From Ascaris suum (taxonomy: Eukaryota; Nematoda; Chromadorea; Rhabditida; Ascarididae), in contig CM024191.1 of the NCBI GenBank assembly GCA_013433145.1, positions 1,070,501 through 1,134,500 of the forward strand: a DNA stretch of 64,000 nucleotides, in the 5' to 3' direction. The notes beneath the pieces are model-generated. The model searched no databases. It worked only from the letters and a program-made list of their open reading frames with translations, and was not told the DNA's origin. Positions 1 through 34,768 of this stretch are shown piece after piece. Both the position numbers and the translations under genes were made by a program. How positions within the stretch are numbered: position 1 is the first letter of the stretch; each line of letters begins with the position of its first letter.

Positions 1-1704
1 AAATTTCGTAACAAATTGTCGCCACGAAATATTTCCTCCAATGCTTTAGTTTCATTTGTAACTAAGGAACTAAACATCAAACAGGCTCAAAGAACATTTC
101 TCCTCGAAATGGATGCACATGACCCATTTCAAATTCATGAGGTTTGAATTTCCTGGAAGACCTGAGCCCAATTACCTAGGCTGCGGGAACGCGAAACGAT
201 GCACTTATGTTGAGCACTGCGACTATCGAATGCTGCATGATGTACCGCTCAGAGCTTAATAGAATCGCTGCCCGAGCGCAGACAAACATGGGCCTATTGC
301 ACTTATTGCAGGGTCGGAAAATTAACTTGCTTTCGCTTGATGCATGGAGGAAATTTCATTCGACAGGTTTCTCCAGGGGTTTGAGAAGAGACTTAGGTAC
401 AACAATGAACTTCAAACTAACAGTCTACACTGCATTCGATCCGGTGGTGTCGACTGCACTTTTTTTTACTTATTGCTGTTCCTTCAACTTGCAAGAGAAG
501 AGTCTTGGAATCGGAAGAAGCGGACATATTTTCGAGGATATTTATGAGAATTCAACTCGCTAATGCAGGATAGCGGGATGAGTTTTTTAGCATAAGCATT
601 GAGCGGTCGTATGCCTGTCGTTAAGGGCGACTGGGTAGTGGTTCCGGTAATGGTCAGAAGTCAATAGCTGAATCGGTTCTGCTAGCTCCTAATCAAAGAG
701 CAGATTCTTTAGCAGTGAAAGAATCCATCACTGTCGTGTTTCTATTGGCTACCTAATTACTAGATGTGTGTCTTACGTTGTTCCATAAGTGTTACGGTCG
801 TCTCATTCCCTTGCGTTCAGCATTTACAAAGGTGTTTCACTGCTTTCTACGATAAACGAGGTTTACTGGTCGCTGGTTCAGCTGATTTCCTAGTCACGAC
901 TAATCACTGACGAAACTCTAGATTCATCCCACTTTCGGCTTCAATTACATTGATTATTCAACTTACCGATATTACATCAATTTTGGACCAATAGTCGTCG
1001 AAAGGATTGGCATTAAAACAACGATGAATTAATATTAATTAACTGAACTATAAGTGAATAGCGAAAAACTGGCGTCAATATATTTCGTTGACAAGTTTGA
1101 CGATCAAATTGCTGACATGCATGAAGAGCGAAAAAAATTGAAAATGGCTGCGTCTAGTACCGTGATCAATTAAGGATTTATCTAAGCATTATGGGCGTGG
1201 CGAGATGAAAAATTTAATTGACGTAAGGATGGCGATAATAAATCATAGATTCAACGCTTGTAGTCAACCAGCATCAATATGTTTTTCTCCTGATTTAAGC
1301 GTATTTTCCATTTCTTCCATCGATTTCCGCATTGCTAAAAGCTCTTTAGTATCACCTGTTTCCGGAATGTCATTCCGACCACTGCAGAAAAAAACAAGCA
1401 AAGGTTTCGTCACTAGCTTAGCTGCTTTTTTAACTCTAATAAAATTAGTACTTTTGACCTTTACCTTTGCTTCTATCAGATGAACCTCTCTTATCTTCCA
1501 GCAAAGAATAAATTATTTCTGTAGCATTCGATTTCCCTATCGAATCAATCGTTTATCATGAAAGAAATAAGCAGCGTTTGCGAGCAAAATTTGAAACATT
1601 TCTCCGAAAGATATCTCTTAGCCATAGTCACTAAAAACGCCTAATATGTAATCATCTTTGTGGGGGGCTTTATGATCCTTCATAGTTTCAGGAAAGCAAC
1701 TTTT

Positions 1705-1890
1705 TTAAAAGCTTTATTTATTTATTCATTTATCTATTCATTTCTTTGTCTATCTATTATCTATTTATTTATTTACTTATCTCTTTACTTATTTCATTTA
1801 TTTAATCTTAGTTATCTCTCCGATTTGTTGGTTAATTTTTTGATTAATTTAATTAATTTATTAATTTATTTTTTAATTTATCGATTCCAT
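1705..1890. repeat. Degenerate TTTA/TTCA/TCTA tetranucleotide repeat
   Basis: About 185 bp of imperfect four-base periodicity (TTTA with TTCA and TCTA variants), grading into T/A-only sequence. It looks like an old decayed microsatellite. Confidence 0.7.
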
Positions 1891-3026
1891 TGATTTTATT
1901 CATCAATTTTGTTGATTTATAGATTTTTAAAGGCTGGAATGAAACCTTTTTTGGATTTTCTTATTGAAGGTCAAACAATTCCGCAACGTTCATGCAGCCG
2001 AGCACAGAAAATATCCAGAATTTGTCCCACTGTTGGACTATTAAAAATCACTCATTTTTTGTCCCTTCTGAAAGCATGCCCACTTTTGCTCGAAGAGGAA
2101 TGAGACATACAATTCTGAAGTTTTGAAAGTTTTGTTTCTCAACATCAAAAAACAATGTGCAATCCCAAACAAGAGAATCTTTCTCTAGCGAATATTTTTT
2201 GCTGTTGGATGCAAACAATCAAGCCTCAAGCTGCAACAGTGTTCTTTATCAGTGACTGTGGAAAGCCTGGGCTTTTCAGCGTTGCTTAGAAATATTTCAG
2301 TTGTGTATAGGTTGGGAAGAGCGTACAGAGAGATGTGTGACCAATGAGTAGCAGGGTTGGACACAATTGGCGCTCAAGCGGGTTTCAGTGAACAATTTCG
2401 AACCTTCCAGCAAGGCTCAGACGTTTTATTCTTGGACAATTTAGCAAAAGCTAATACTTGAATATAAAATATTCTTATAATTGAATAAATCTTAGAAACT
2501 TAACAGTGTTGTCTAGCAGGACTATCAAGTTCCAAGACGAGGGCAACATTCTTTCGGATTTTAGTATGGCGGAGGGGAAGAAGGGAGAGCTTTTAATAAA
2601 ATAAACAATAAAATTTTTAGCAAACAACATCTCCAACATCATAAATCATCATAAATGAGTGTCGATTTTCTAACCACATGCCATAACAACCAGAATGCAG
2701 CGCGCAATAATCTGTCGACAAGCGTTATTGGCTATCGTTACGATTCTAGAAGGGTCAGATGTTAGAATGCTCGACAATTACTAGATCCATGTGTGACGTG
2801 TGTGTAATGATTAACGGCATCAAACTGCGGAGGAAACGTTGCAGTACTGCTTTAAAAACGTTCCCGTTTGAAAGCGATTTGTCGATCTTGTCTCCATTTC
2901 ATAGGTACCATTTTCCTTAACTTTTAATTATGCCCTATTCAATGAAGGTGCTTGCTGCTAGAGAGTTGAAACCAAAAGAATCGATAAAAATCGCTTAAAT
3001 CGACGCTATTGGAATAATTGGCGGAT

Positions 3027-3046
3027 GGGGGGGGGGGGGGGGGGGG
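3027..3046. repeat. G20 homopolymer
   Basis: Twenty consecutive G, followed by AGGGAGGGAGG. Potential G-quadruplex on the plus strand. Confidence 0.95.
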
Positions 3047-4559
3047 AGGGAGGGAGGAATTAATGCGAAGATGAAAAGTAAAAGATTAAAAAAGATTACA
3101 AATTTTCACCTGTAGGAACTTTTCGCACTGAAAGTATGCACATAAAGGCCTCATAATCTCAATGAAGGGTGAAGCTGTAAATTGTATTACCGTATTCGTA
3201 CCTCATTTCGCATGGAATAATTGCAAGTTTTCTTCTCGCAGATTCAAATTCCATCGCATTGTGCCGTATGGAAAGAGTTTGAATGCAGGTATGAGTATCG
3301 TAGAGAGTTTAAATGGTTGAATAATTTTAATTGAATGTTTTTTAAATGGTGAACTGAATAATTTTCATGCAAGCTCAGTGCATACATTTATATCGTTTCA
3401 CAGAAATGCATCAACAAATGATGATATCGAATCACGGCTGAGTTTCCGAGCCTTCACAACTATTCATAAAGAAACAACTCAGACGATTCAAACTGCCTTT
3501 TTGATGCTTGGAGAAATTGCTATTGCCGAAATTCAGACTTCAAATCCATCTTGAGTTCTTTGCTGAAGCCACATGTTCTAGAACTCCTAAATATTAATGA
3601 CGAAAATTATTCAATCAGAGTAAACGTCTCACGTTTTCAGTCAAATTTTCGGGCAAGCAATGATGAGGGAAACAGTCCTGGCTTCTCTAGGCGGTCCCTT
3701 TGAAAATTTCTTTCAATCCAACAGCCATGATGGAATCAAAACGAGCTTTGAATATGAATTTCTTAAGCAACAATTCTTCACACAAAAAATTGAAGAAAAA
3801 GAAATCAGGGAAGCTAGGTGTGGACAGGTTAAATGATCGACAAAGAGATTATCTATCATACGCAGTTTCGCTATCATGGGTCATCTCGACGATGAGATCA
3901 GACAAGATTGGTTAATATCGATTGTGCTCTCAATTCTCATTATTTTAGAGAGGCTTCAAAGTCCAGCGACATAGTCGATTGATGACTGAAGCGCGAAAGA
4001 CGGCATTGAACGTTTTCAGCTGTCAAATAATACGTAGAACAGCAATATCTACTATCAATATCATCATTTAAGTTTTTGAAATTTATGCAGAGTCCTAGTC
4101 GGACTCAATAACAAGTAATCAGTAACTCGAATTCAAAATATCGTTAACATACTACAAGAAAAGCTAAGTAATATGGGCATTCATAGGAAAAATGAATGAA
4201 AGAGCCTCTAACCAGTTTTAATTATGTATTGTGGAGACGCAAAACAAATGTGAAACATGCATATTGTTGTTTTTTTTTCATTCTTTACAACGATAAATGT
4301 GGAAACGTATGGAAATTTTGTTCCATCCCGACATGGTCTAACGCCCACGTACCGTAGTAAAAAGTTTAGTCCAGTGACTAACTGTTCATTGTTAGGGCAA
4401 TTCAAAAGTGTAATGGAATCTTTCCAAGGGATACATCTAAGGCGCATGGGGTATGGAAAGACGCTCACCATCAAGCATTGAAAAAGAAGATAATGAACAC
4501 AATCTTGAAATGGTAAAAGAATGCGAATTATTGTTTCGGAAGGGGCCTCGCCATTTGAA

Positions 4560-4690
4560 ATGCTAGGTCATACCCCGCGAAGTGGGGAGCTGCTCGCCCA
4601 CGCGACGGCCGGAGTGGTTTGAGTTCTCAGAATCCTCTGCTGGAGGCAAGGGAGTCCCGAAGAACGGGGATCGCCACGGGGACGGAAAGT
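4560..4690. other. GC-rich island in AT-rich flank
   Basis: About 130 bp much richer in G+C than its surroundings, with a CCCC-GCGAAGT-GGGG stem-loop at its left edge. Parts resemble a tRNA D-arm (GGCCGGAGTGGTTT), but no cloverleaf or B box follows. Possibly a decayed tRNA-derived or other repeat; function unknown. Confidence 0.3.
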
Positions 4691-6538
4691 TGGAAAATGC
4701 CCGGTTACGAGAGTTTTCCTTTCGTTCATGCTGTTGTAGTGTATCGTTTTCATGGGAAGGTGCAATAAGAATAATATTCGAAAGTTGCAGTCTTTGCATA
4801 TCTTTGGCGACTTTGATATAGAAATAGCGGCTGAAGCCCAAGAAGCCTATTTTTACCAAACGCTGTTGCATGCTTTGTTGAAAGGTGGTAGCGAAATTTT
4901 AGGAACTGCTTACAAAGAAAGGATGTTCGCCTCGTTGCTAATGAGAAGGGATTGTGATAGTGTTATGTTGTGTTTGAATAAAGATGTGTAAAAGACCACT
5001 TTCCAGTTAAAGTGATAGGAAATGAAATGATGAGCACTTTCTCTGATGACACATGCGCACTGCGCTGCTTTTCAGCGCTTTTCATTCCAACACACTGCAT
5101 CACCAGTTTCCTCGAGTTATGTGACTGAATGGAGAATTTTTTTCGGCTTGCCATCGCAGAATTCGCACTTCTAATATCTCTCGCAGAGATGGTGAAAAGG
5201 AGCATTTGTTGGGCCCCTGCGGGAATGAGATGGCGATGAATTCGAATACCAGCGAATGTACCTGCTAGCTCATCGGCGAGGTTGCTATGGGAAGCGATTT
5301 AAAGACCTAACAGCTTCAAGTCAATTAGTCGACCTACTCGATAGTTGTAAACGGCTGATAGAATACCGTAACAACGGCCGATGAGAATCAACAATTTAAT
5401 TGAGACGGTCGTAATCGTGCTAATTGCTAAAGACGATAAGTTTTGATAAGCGCTTGCAACTAGAAGTTAGTTGAAGAGCACTACTAATAAACGATGCACA
5501 ATGATAGCATCAAATATGAGATGGATTTCGCAGATTTACACCTCATTTATTTCAGGCGAAAAAATTTCAAAGTTTTGAACGTTCTAAAGCTTGTATGCAT
5601 TGTAATCACAAAAATTTTACCTATGCAAGCATTTGCATATTCTATATATCTAGTTTTCTATCGCGTCATAGAAAACGGAATCGTTCTAGCGTAATGACTT
5701 ATATGATATTTCTTTGCACATTGGTTGGAGATGATAGCAAAAGCATGCAAATGCAATATTTGCACAATATGCAATATATACAATGCTACTTCTTTCCATT
5801 GCATTTTATTTATCACATTTTCGTCACAGATCGAACTTCACAATATGGCATTTTCCATAAAAGATTATTTTCTCATTTAAAAAAAAAAAAAAATCAATGT
5901 ATCAACGATGAGGAATGTGTATCATTGCAAAAATAAGTAAGGTTACACTTTGTATTCCACAATGGCGAAATAGTTAACTAAGTAGCCTCAATAAAGCATC
6001 ATCGTAAATGCGAAACACTTCAATTGTTTTTAGCCTATTGCCCAGCTTGTCTCCACATTCGGAAACTCCGATCATTAAAGTTCATCTGATGATGCTCATA
6101 TAATCTTTGCTTACACCATTATGAACGTGTATCTCTTCGACTCTGTTGTCATTGAAATAGAAAATATTTAACGTTTTTTCCTTCATCTTTTTTTTTCAAT
6201 ACTACTATTCCGCTAAAAATGTAGATTCGAATAGGTAATAATCGATTGGGCGCTAGGCGACACTTTACTATAATACTTCACATCACATTATCGGCATTCA
6301 ATCATGAGGAAGAAATTCTCGCATCAACCGACAATTATCGAGCACTTACGACGTTTTATAACGGTATTTTAGCTGTTTTTTGATTATTTTTCGAGCCGTC
6401 AAAGTTATTCGCACAAATCTATAACGCTTGGTTTGAATTGCACTCTCCATCTGTGAACAGCATGAAATGTTTATAGTGAACTTATGTTTTGAAAACAAGT
6501 AAATAATGTCTAAAACCTTTAGCAGCAAGCACTGCGAT

Positions 6539-6544
6539 TTTATT
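6539..6544 (-). terminator. Poly(A) signal AATAAA for the SESTD1-like gene
   Basis: A canonical AATAAA on the minus strand lies about 113 nt downstream of the stop codon at 6657, supporting 7002-6657 as the terminal exon. Confidence 0.6.
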
Positions 6545-6656
6545 ACGCAGAATCTTGTATCAACAAAAACCTAAAAGCATAGCAGAGCTTGGAAATGAAT
6601 TGCCGGAGAGCCATTATGCTCACACCTCATACATTAGCACACAAAACTATCGATGA

Positions 6657-20714
<14,058 letters not shown>

Positions 20715-20730
20715 CAAATCTAAAATTAAA

Positions 20731-25546
<4,816 letters not shown>

Positions 25547-28500
25547 TTGGTGGCTGCATTTGCGATATGACGAGTAAATAAAACGACACATTTTTCCAAT
25601 TCCTGCGCTCTGAAGGATGGAGGGCGGATGAAGAGTGGGCGTGGGAGAGGACGGAAAAGGAGATGGAAAGGAAAAGGGAAGGAGGAATACATGAGAGCCA
25701 GAGATCATGAGCTTGACATTACAGCAATTTTCTGAATTTCATGTGAATATTGATCATTTGCTCGTTTTCTTCGTATTAAAATGCACACAACTGCTATACT
25801 TCGTTCTATATTAGTAAAACTTTGCCTCGTTTGTTATGAAATTCCCAAATTTTTCCACCACATATATTAGAATTATTAAGATGATCAATAACACAGTTTT
25901 CCGTTCCTACTGCATTTGAAAGTTTCTAGCAAAATATTACTCTTTTTACACTTTCCTTCTTCAATGCCCGAAGAAATGTCACACAAAGTTCATAAGGCTG
26001 TTAAGCTGTCTTGAAGAGAACATCTAGACGTGTCGTGCACTAAGCGTCGGCGCACATGCGAATTTCGATCTTTCAATTGCTCAGAGCTAATGATTTTTAA
26101 GGCTCACATGTTCTTCAATCTTCTGAACGAGCCTCAGCTTATCTGAACATGCAAAGTCGATTCTACTGTCTTTTGCCTCTGCAACCTGACGGATACTACG
26201 ATGGTTAAGTTATATGACCATTTCTGTTACGTTCTTACCGGTTCCTCCCAACGACAAGTGGTTGGCGCACTTTTTCTGCGCTTGCATAGCGCGCATAGTG
26301 ATATCGTAGCCATATAAACGTCACATAAGTGAATGCGAAGTAATGCATTATTCTATCACCATCCCCCTCCCTCCATGCACCCTCCACCGCATGATAATGC
26401 TTCGGCAAGGCAGAAAATGATTGCAAAACTCGGTTTTGCATCTGTCGACCCACTGTTTATTTGAAGAATTCGAGGAACTGTAAGCGCAAAGGCACTGTAT
26501 ATACTCGGCGCAGTGTGACGATAATGTCCATCTATTTCGCAATTTTCCAACCTTCTCGCTTAAGCTGCCCTTGGTACTTTAAGCATTTGAAGTAGCACTC
26601 ATCACAGCAGCATTAGAAAATCAGCGACCATTTATTTATTTAAAAGCACCATATAATTCAAGATCAAATATATTTAAAAATCAAAAGCAAAGAAAGAATA
26701 CATTGAACGGAAGATAACACTTGAAGAAATATGGTCTATATGGGTACAAAAAGGGTTCACGGATGCTATTTGTTCGATTACGCCTAAGAATCGGATAAAT
26801 TTTTTTAAAAATGAAACGGATAAAGCGAGACGAATTAAACCATCTGATTAGTTTCAACATTCCGAATCCCGTAGCTAGACGGTTGTTGGAGTCCAGAAGC
26901 TCCGAATGCCCAAAAGAAATCGTTTCAGTGACCGGCAGTAGTGTTCACAAACATTCTAGCCCCCAACTTCGGGAGCCCCCGAGCGAAAGCTTTTTTTGGA
27001 GAGAGGAGAACGCAAAATTATTTTTCGCAACGAGCGCCTTCACACCGACTATATCCAAGATACAAATTTCAAGATTCTTCCCATTACTCCTATAATTATA
27101 AGGTGGAGACCTTGTAGCCAATAATTTCCTCCTTGGAGTCAGAAGAACAACGACTCCTTTCGTTGCATATTTATAAATTCTAAGTAAAATGTTGCTTGAC
27201 CTTAATAAAAAGTTAATTCTCCATCGAAGAGATTTTTTGCACCGTCTTGTTTTGAACCATTTTTCGCAAATATCTATGAAGTCGCTCAAAAAAAAAACTG
27301 TTGAACATGAAGAAACTTACGCTTGGATATATGCATAAGAAAAAACTTTTAGGGATTTTTTTTCGAATACGTGCATTTGTCACGGTAGAAATTATTAGGT
27401 ATATCACTTGAAATGAACATGAAATGAAAGAATAAACAAATAGAAAATAATTCAGAGCAAAAAATGATTAGACCGCCAAAGAATAAAACCGATAATTTGT
27501 AAAGAAGAATTGAAACATTTGCGATCTATTGCATTAGTGGAACTGTGAATTCTAAATGTTCCGATCAGATGCTCATTGAAAGTATGCAACATTGACCAGA
27601 AATTGGAAATGAACATAAAACAAACTTTAAAAGAAGAATATTAATCAAATGCTATTCGTTTTCGCTGAAGAAATAAACTTTGAGATTCCCTGTGTGCATC
27701 AAGCAACACGTCGCTATGAAAGGACGAAATCAATGAGAAAGGAAATGACGGATAGAAGACGAGGTGTGCATGTGTTTGTATGTGTGTCTGTGCAGGTATG
27801 TGTCCATGGTAAGGCGGCTGTCGCGTTTCTCGATGTGTTCTCATTGTTGACCTCTCTGTGCCGCATTGCCTCTTGACTGAGTCCGCATCGCTAAGCCACT
27901 AAAGCGACCCATAAATGCATATCTCCACCGAACCGTAACTCACTTAGTCACCATCGTCTCCGTCTCATCTGAAAGTGCGGCCAATGAAATCATTAAATTC
28001 CACCGGAATCCTTTCTAAAATCAGATCACCAAATATGTCCTCAGATGACGTACTTTTCTACTTGAAGTTTCAACTGTTTTTTGCTGCCTCTCTTCTCATA
28101 ATCTTTTCTTGGTTGCTTTCTTTAAATTCCGGCAAAAACGTTTTATGAAACATCTACGCTTATTTATTTGAGCCTTTATATCCGTCTACATGCTCGTTTC
28201 ACTGAACTTCTGAATCTAGACTAGACTCATAAAACTTGATGCATTCCAGGATCAGTTACTCTGAAGCAAAGTATTTCAGTTGTTTCGCTTACAAATCCAA
28301 GAAATATGGACGTATGAGACCGCGACAAATTTACATATTCAATTACTCTGTGCTGATCGGACGCATGCAAAGAAATGAGGCTTTGGCTGAACGCAACATC
28401 GATTGGTTTTATAAGAGATCATCAATTGTTCATAATCGCAGTGTTTTATTCGCATTTTTGCAACCGCTTGCCGATTTTATATTTCATCGCACAATATCAT

Positions 28501-29277
28501 ATAAGCCTATTTGGGCAGTCTGATTGGCAGCAATGCAAGAAAACTTGTACTATGGCATCGTAGCTGATGGGATTTCCTTACTGTTTTGGTTTTCATAACT
28601 TCTTCATGTTAAAATTGCAGGTGAATCATCCTTCGGGATTTCCAGCGTTTTCAAACTTGACAAAGGGAAAGGAAATTACTGCTAAATTTCTCTTAGGCAT
28701 TAAAGAGTAATTCAACAGTAATTCTTTTCCTGCTGATATTATTTGAGGATTGATAAAAATGAAATATTTGAAAATTTTGGTTAAATAGCTCATTATGCAT
28801 TTATGAATATTCCGATGTTCTGTTGAAAAAATGAACGATCAAATACAACGGTATCCTCAAATTGGGCTGTACTATTACCTATCGAGTACTAGAAAAACTA
28901 TAACTGTTGTGAAACCATATTTTGCTAATTAATGAAATCGTTTAGAGCAATATAAAACGAATAATACCGCTGCAACATTCCAAGCCTGATAGTTGAAGTT
29001 GGATATAGTAATGATCGAACGTTATGAGGATATACTTTTGGGGTTCTTCTTGTAATATCTTCGGAATTGAATCTTATTTAACTCACTAAGTATCATCGGT
29101 CGCACAGAATTTAAATGTGCCGAGTTATTTCAGACTATGGAGTTATACTTACTCACTTTCACTTCTCCGTACTTGTTGGAGACCGGAGTAAAAAATGTTA
29201 TCGACTTCCGCATACATCGAAAACAGATATGTGCCCAATTGAACTGCAAGTCCGCGTAAAAGCTCCTCATTTCTTCG
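25547..29277 (-). CDS. Candidate multi-exon gene, unrecognised product (partial)
   Basis: Five short stretches read as exons with compatible phases: 29277-29157 (contains [20 protein letters not shown], donor A|GTGAGT), 27968-27944 (ETETMVT, donor GTGAGT), 26275-26239 ([12 protein letters not shown], donor GTAAGA), 26185-26108 ([20 protein letters not shown]..., acceptor GTCAG, donor GTGAGC) and 25602-25547 ([19 protein letters not shown]). Phases run 1/2, 2/1, 0/0, 0/0. The 26185-26108 exon is the best supported and the last is weak. The product looks helical and soluble. I do not recognise a family. Additional 5' exons could lie towards the GC-rich block at 32.6 kb. Confidence 0.4.
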
Positions 29278-29425
29278 CTTTGATATGTAATCGAGAAAAA
29301 GGAGTCGAGAAATTGGAAGAAAGATAAGCATTTGGAATGAGAGTGCAACTGCTGAGAAAAAATTATTCGGGGAAGAAAGCGAATTGAAAGAAGCGCAGTT
29401 GCTTGCGTAACTCTTAATGAGCCTG

Positions 29426-32357
<2,932 letters not shown>

Positions 32358-32459
32358 AGCATAAACTACCTCCTCCCGTAATCCTTCCCCCTCCCCATTC
32401 CATAAGACAGCATAAACCATTTCCCCCGGCAATCTCTCCCCCTCCCCACTCCATAAAAC
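32358..32459. repeat. Diverged 51-bp tandem duplication
   Basis: Units 32358-32408 and 32409-32459 both start AGCATAAAC and share CCCCCTCCCCA near the 3' end. By eye they match at roughly 40 of 51 positions. Confidence 0.75.
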
Positions 32460-32492
32460 ACCGGATTTTTTAGCACATACAACACTGACCTA

Positions 32493-32609
32493 CTAATTAT
32501 TTGCTTGTAAGAGACGTGGTGAGAGCATGGCGCTCTGCCAAGACTCGAGACGGTCCAGACACATCACGAGGATGCATAGGATGAGGTCACCGATGAGAAG
32601 CAGCGCCAT
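32493..32609 (-). other. Short open frame with a hydrophobic N-terminus (38 aa)
   Basis: Minus-strand ATG at 32609 begins MALLLIGDLILCILVMCLDR, which looks like a signal anchor or membrane segment, and ends at 32493. It lies in an unusually GC-rich block, so it could be a 5' exon of a minus-strand gene or a chance frame. No donor was strong enough to decide. Confidence 0.22.
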
Positions 32610-32789
32610 CTCGAGTGCGACACGCGGGGCGGCGTTTATGCGGGGGCGTGTAGCGGACGAGTTTATTCGCAGACAGCGGCGCGCCACATGTTCAAATAAA
32701 GCGTCGGGTCATTTCTGAGCGTCTCTTTGCCTCTCGCGTTCTGTCTTGCTCTCCTCTCGCACGCTATTGTATCTCTCTTGTTGGTGCGA

Positions 32790-32826
32790 GACCAATAGCC
32801 TATAAGCCACGCCCCTTTTGGCGGTA
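32790..32826. promoter_or_regulatory. Promoter-like cluster: CCAAT, GC/CACCC-like and E2F-like motifs
   Basis: Within 37 bp there are CCAAT (32792-32796), CCACGCCCC (32807-32815) and TTTTGGCGG (32816-32824, an E2F-type core). The cluster lies at the edge of a GC-rich block. The plus strand becomes strongly T/G-rich downstream, which is consistent with transcription towards the HMG gene starting near here. Inferred from motifs only. Confidence 0.3.
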
Positions 32827-34735
32827 AAAGCTACCAAACCGAAGCCAGATTATCCTTCACTGCCAGAAGCGCTCTCAGTTCGGTTTCCTATTTGGCTGGG
32901 ATGCGGTCGGTTCAGTTTTTTGTTTGAGTCGTGTGCTGGGTTGCGTCCTTCGTACTTTTGGACTTGTGCGTTTTTGGTCCGGTACTTTACTATTGTTGTT
33001 TTTTTTGCTTTGCGATTTGCATCTATATTCTTTGATTTGTTCACTCAACGACCAGTAGCTGTGTGTTTTTTTTAATTTTCTTTTTTGTATTACTCGTCAT
33101 ATTACGCCTTCGAAAACTGTAGCAATAGGCAGATAGCATTTGTCTTTGACTGCGTCGGCTAACTGAGATCGCTTAACCCTCAATCTACCTGTGCCGAAAT
33201 GATTGAGAAATCCCCAGTAACGTACACTTTAATTTCTTGTCCCAAACCAAGCCTTCGTTTGGACTTGAGGTTACCGGCATCATTGCAAACTATTCTGCCA
33301 GTCATTCAAATTTTTCAAATTGGAGGGGTTCTCATGAGTATTGTTGGAATCACCAAGTCTTATTTTGAGGCACAAAGGTTCACGAAGTAGTTTTTACGAA
33401 AACTTCACGACGTCGACCCTGGGGACTATCCTCTTTCCACTAGGTAGTCCTAACTCTATCCGTTCTAAACATCGTATTGTCGGGATCATATAGTTTCGTT
33501 GTGGCGAGTGCCGAGAGGCGACACAAAGTTTGAATAACGACCAGGCAGCATTGAAGGGTGACCACTATAATGTGTAGTAGTGTCGAGTTGTCGGCAGTCC
33601 TTGAATTTTCTCCTACGAAGCAGTGATGCAGTAAGCGCAGTACTGCAGGTTTGGGAGAAGGAAGGGTCTGGGATGCGAGCGGGCCACCTCCAAAGGGCGG
33701 CGGTCTACCGTATTAGGATGTTTTTCTGTCGCCTCCGGGCTACTCAGTTGGTGATTAATGGAGATCCTCAGATGCGTTGTTGTCGACCCCTATTATGTGC
33801 TGTTTTGACTGTCGTGTATATAGCGAATGTCAGTTTGAAATTGCCGCAGCGCTTAGTACATGAACGTTCGTAGCATTTCGGCGCTAATAAATTCTCTGCG
33901 TGCTCAGCGGATATATCATTGAAGAGAGCTACGAAAGCACTTGCATTCCCATATTCCCTTTCTTGGATTTGCGCTTGGTCACACCTCCGTTTTTCCTGAG
34001 CCTTCGCACTCTGCAGTAGCGCCCCTACGATGTCCATCTGCAACACCACAAAGCGTTTTTCCCCCTTCGGTTCGCGCAGCTTGTGCACTCACTCCGCTGT
34101 ACCTAACCAGTGATTTGAGGAGATGCTAGTCTAGTATTTGCCTCTTTGCATAGCTGGCAGGCACCGTCTTAATGTATGAGTTTGACGTGAGAAAAACCTA
34201 GTTGTGTCGCTCGGTGACGACGCGGATAAAGTTCAGAGATCAAATCAGTAGAGATTCGCCTCTTCATGCGAGTTGCTAGTCATTCTCTGGCGATCATATG
34301 CTGGCCATGCACTCACACTCCTTACCCTCAATTTTGGTGCAGTTGTCATTGCTGGAACTGAAGTGAAGTGATTGAGAGTGTTCAGTTCATCGCCATATAG
34401 TATTGCATGAGTGTATTTGATATAGTTCATTTTTTTAGGGATTGAAAGGTCTTGAATACGAACTTGAAGTTTTGAGGTATAGCAATGAGTGAAGATGTGA
34501 ACCGTTTTAATTTTGAAGTCCCTTCTCTCTCATTCACATTTTGGTGGAATCGTAGTGATCAACTTCTGCAGAAATCTAGTACCTGCTGAGTCCAAAATTG
34601 TTGGATTTGTTGAAGTTAATGAAGCCAGATTCACGTTTATGACTAGCGGCTTCTTGCACATGTTGGTGAATGTTCCTTGCGTTGAAGTATGTGTTTCGCC
34701 GTCCTCATCGGTACTACTATCAAATATTTCATTTT

Positions 34736-34768
34736 CTTGCTTATAGTCTACGGCTATCGTCACCAGGC
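34736..34768 (+). promoter_or_regulatory. Probable trans-splice acceptor and short 5' UTR of the HMG gene
   Basis: CTTGCTTATAG ends at 34746, and the ATG follows at 34769. No upstream coding exon is apparent on this strand, so this is a likely spliced-leader or 5' UTR acceptor. Confidence 0.45.

Larger units (their letters stand above)
1..6538. other. No convincing gene
   Basis: Only short open frames without coding character or splice support were seen. It contains a TTTA-type repeat (~1705-1890), a 20-G run (3027-3046) and a GC-rich block (4560-4690). It forms the 3' flank of the SESTD1-like gene. Confidence 0.6.
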
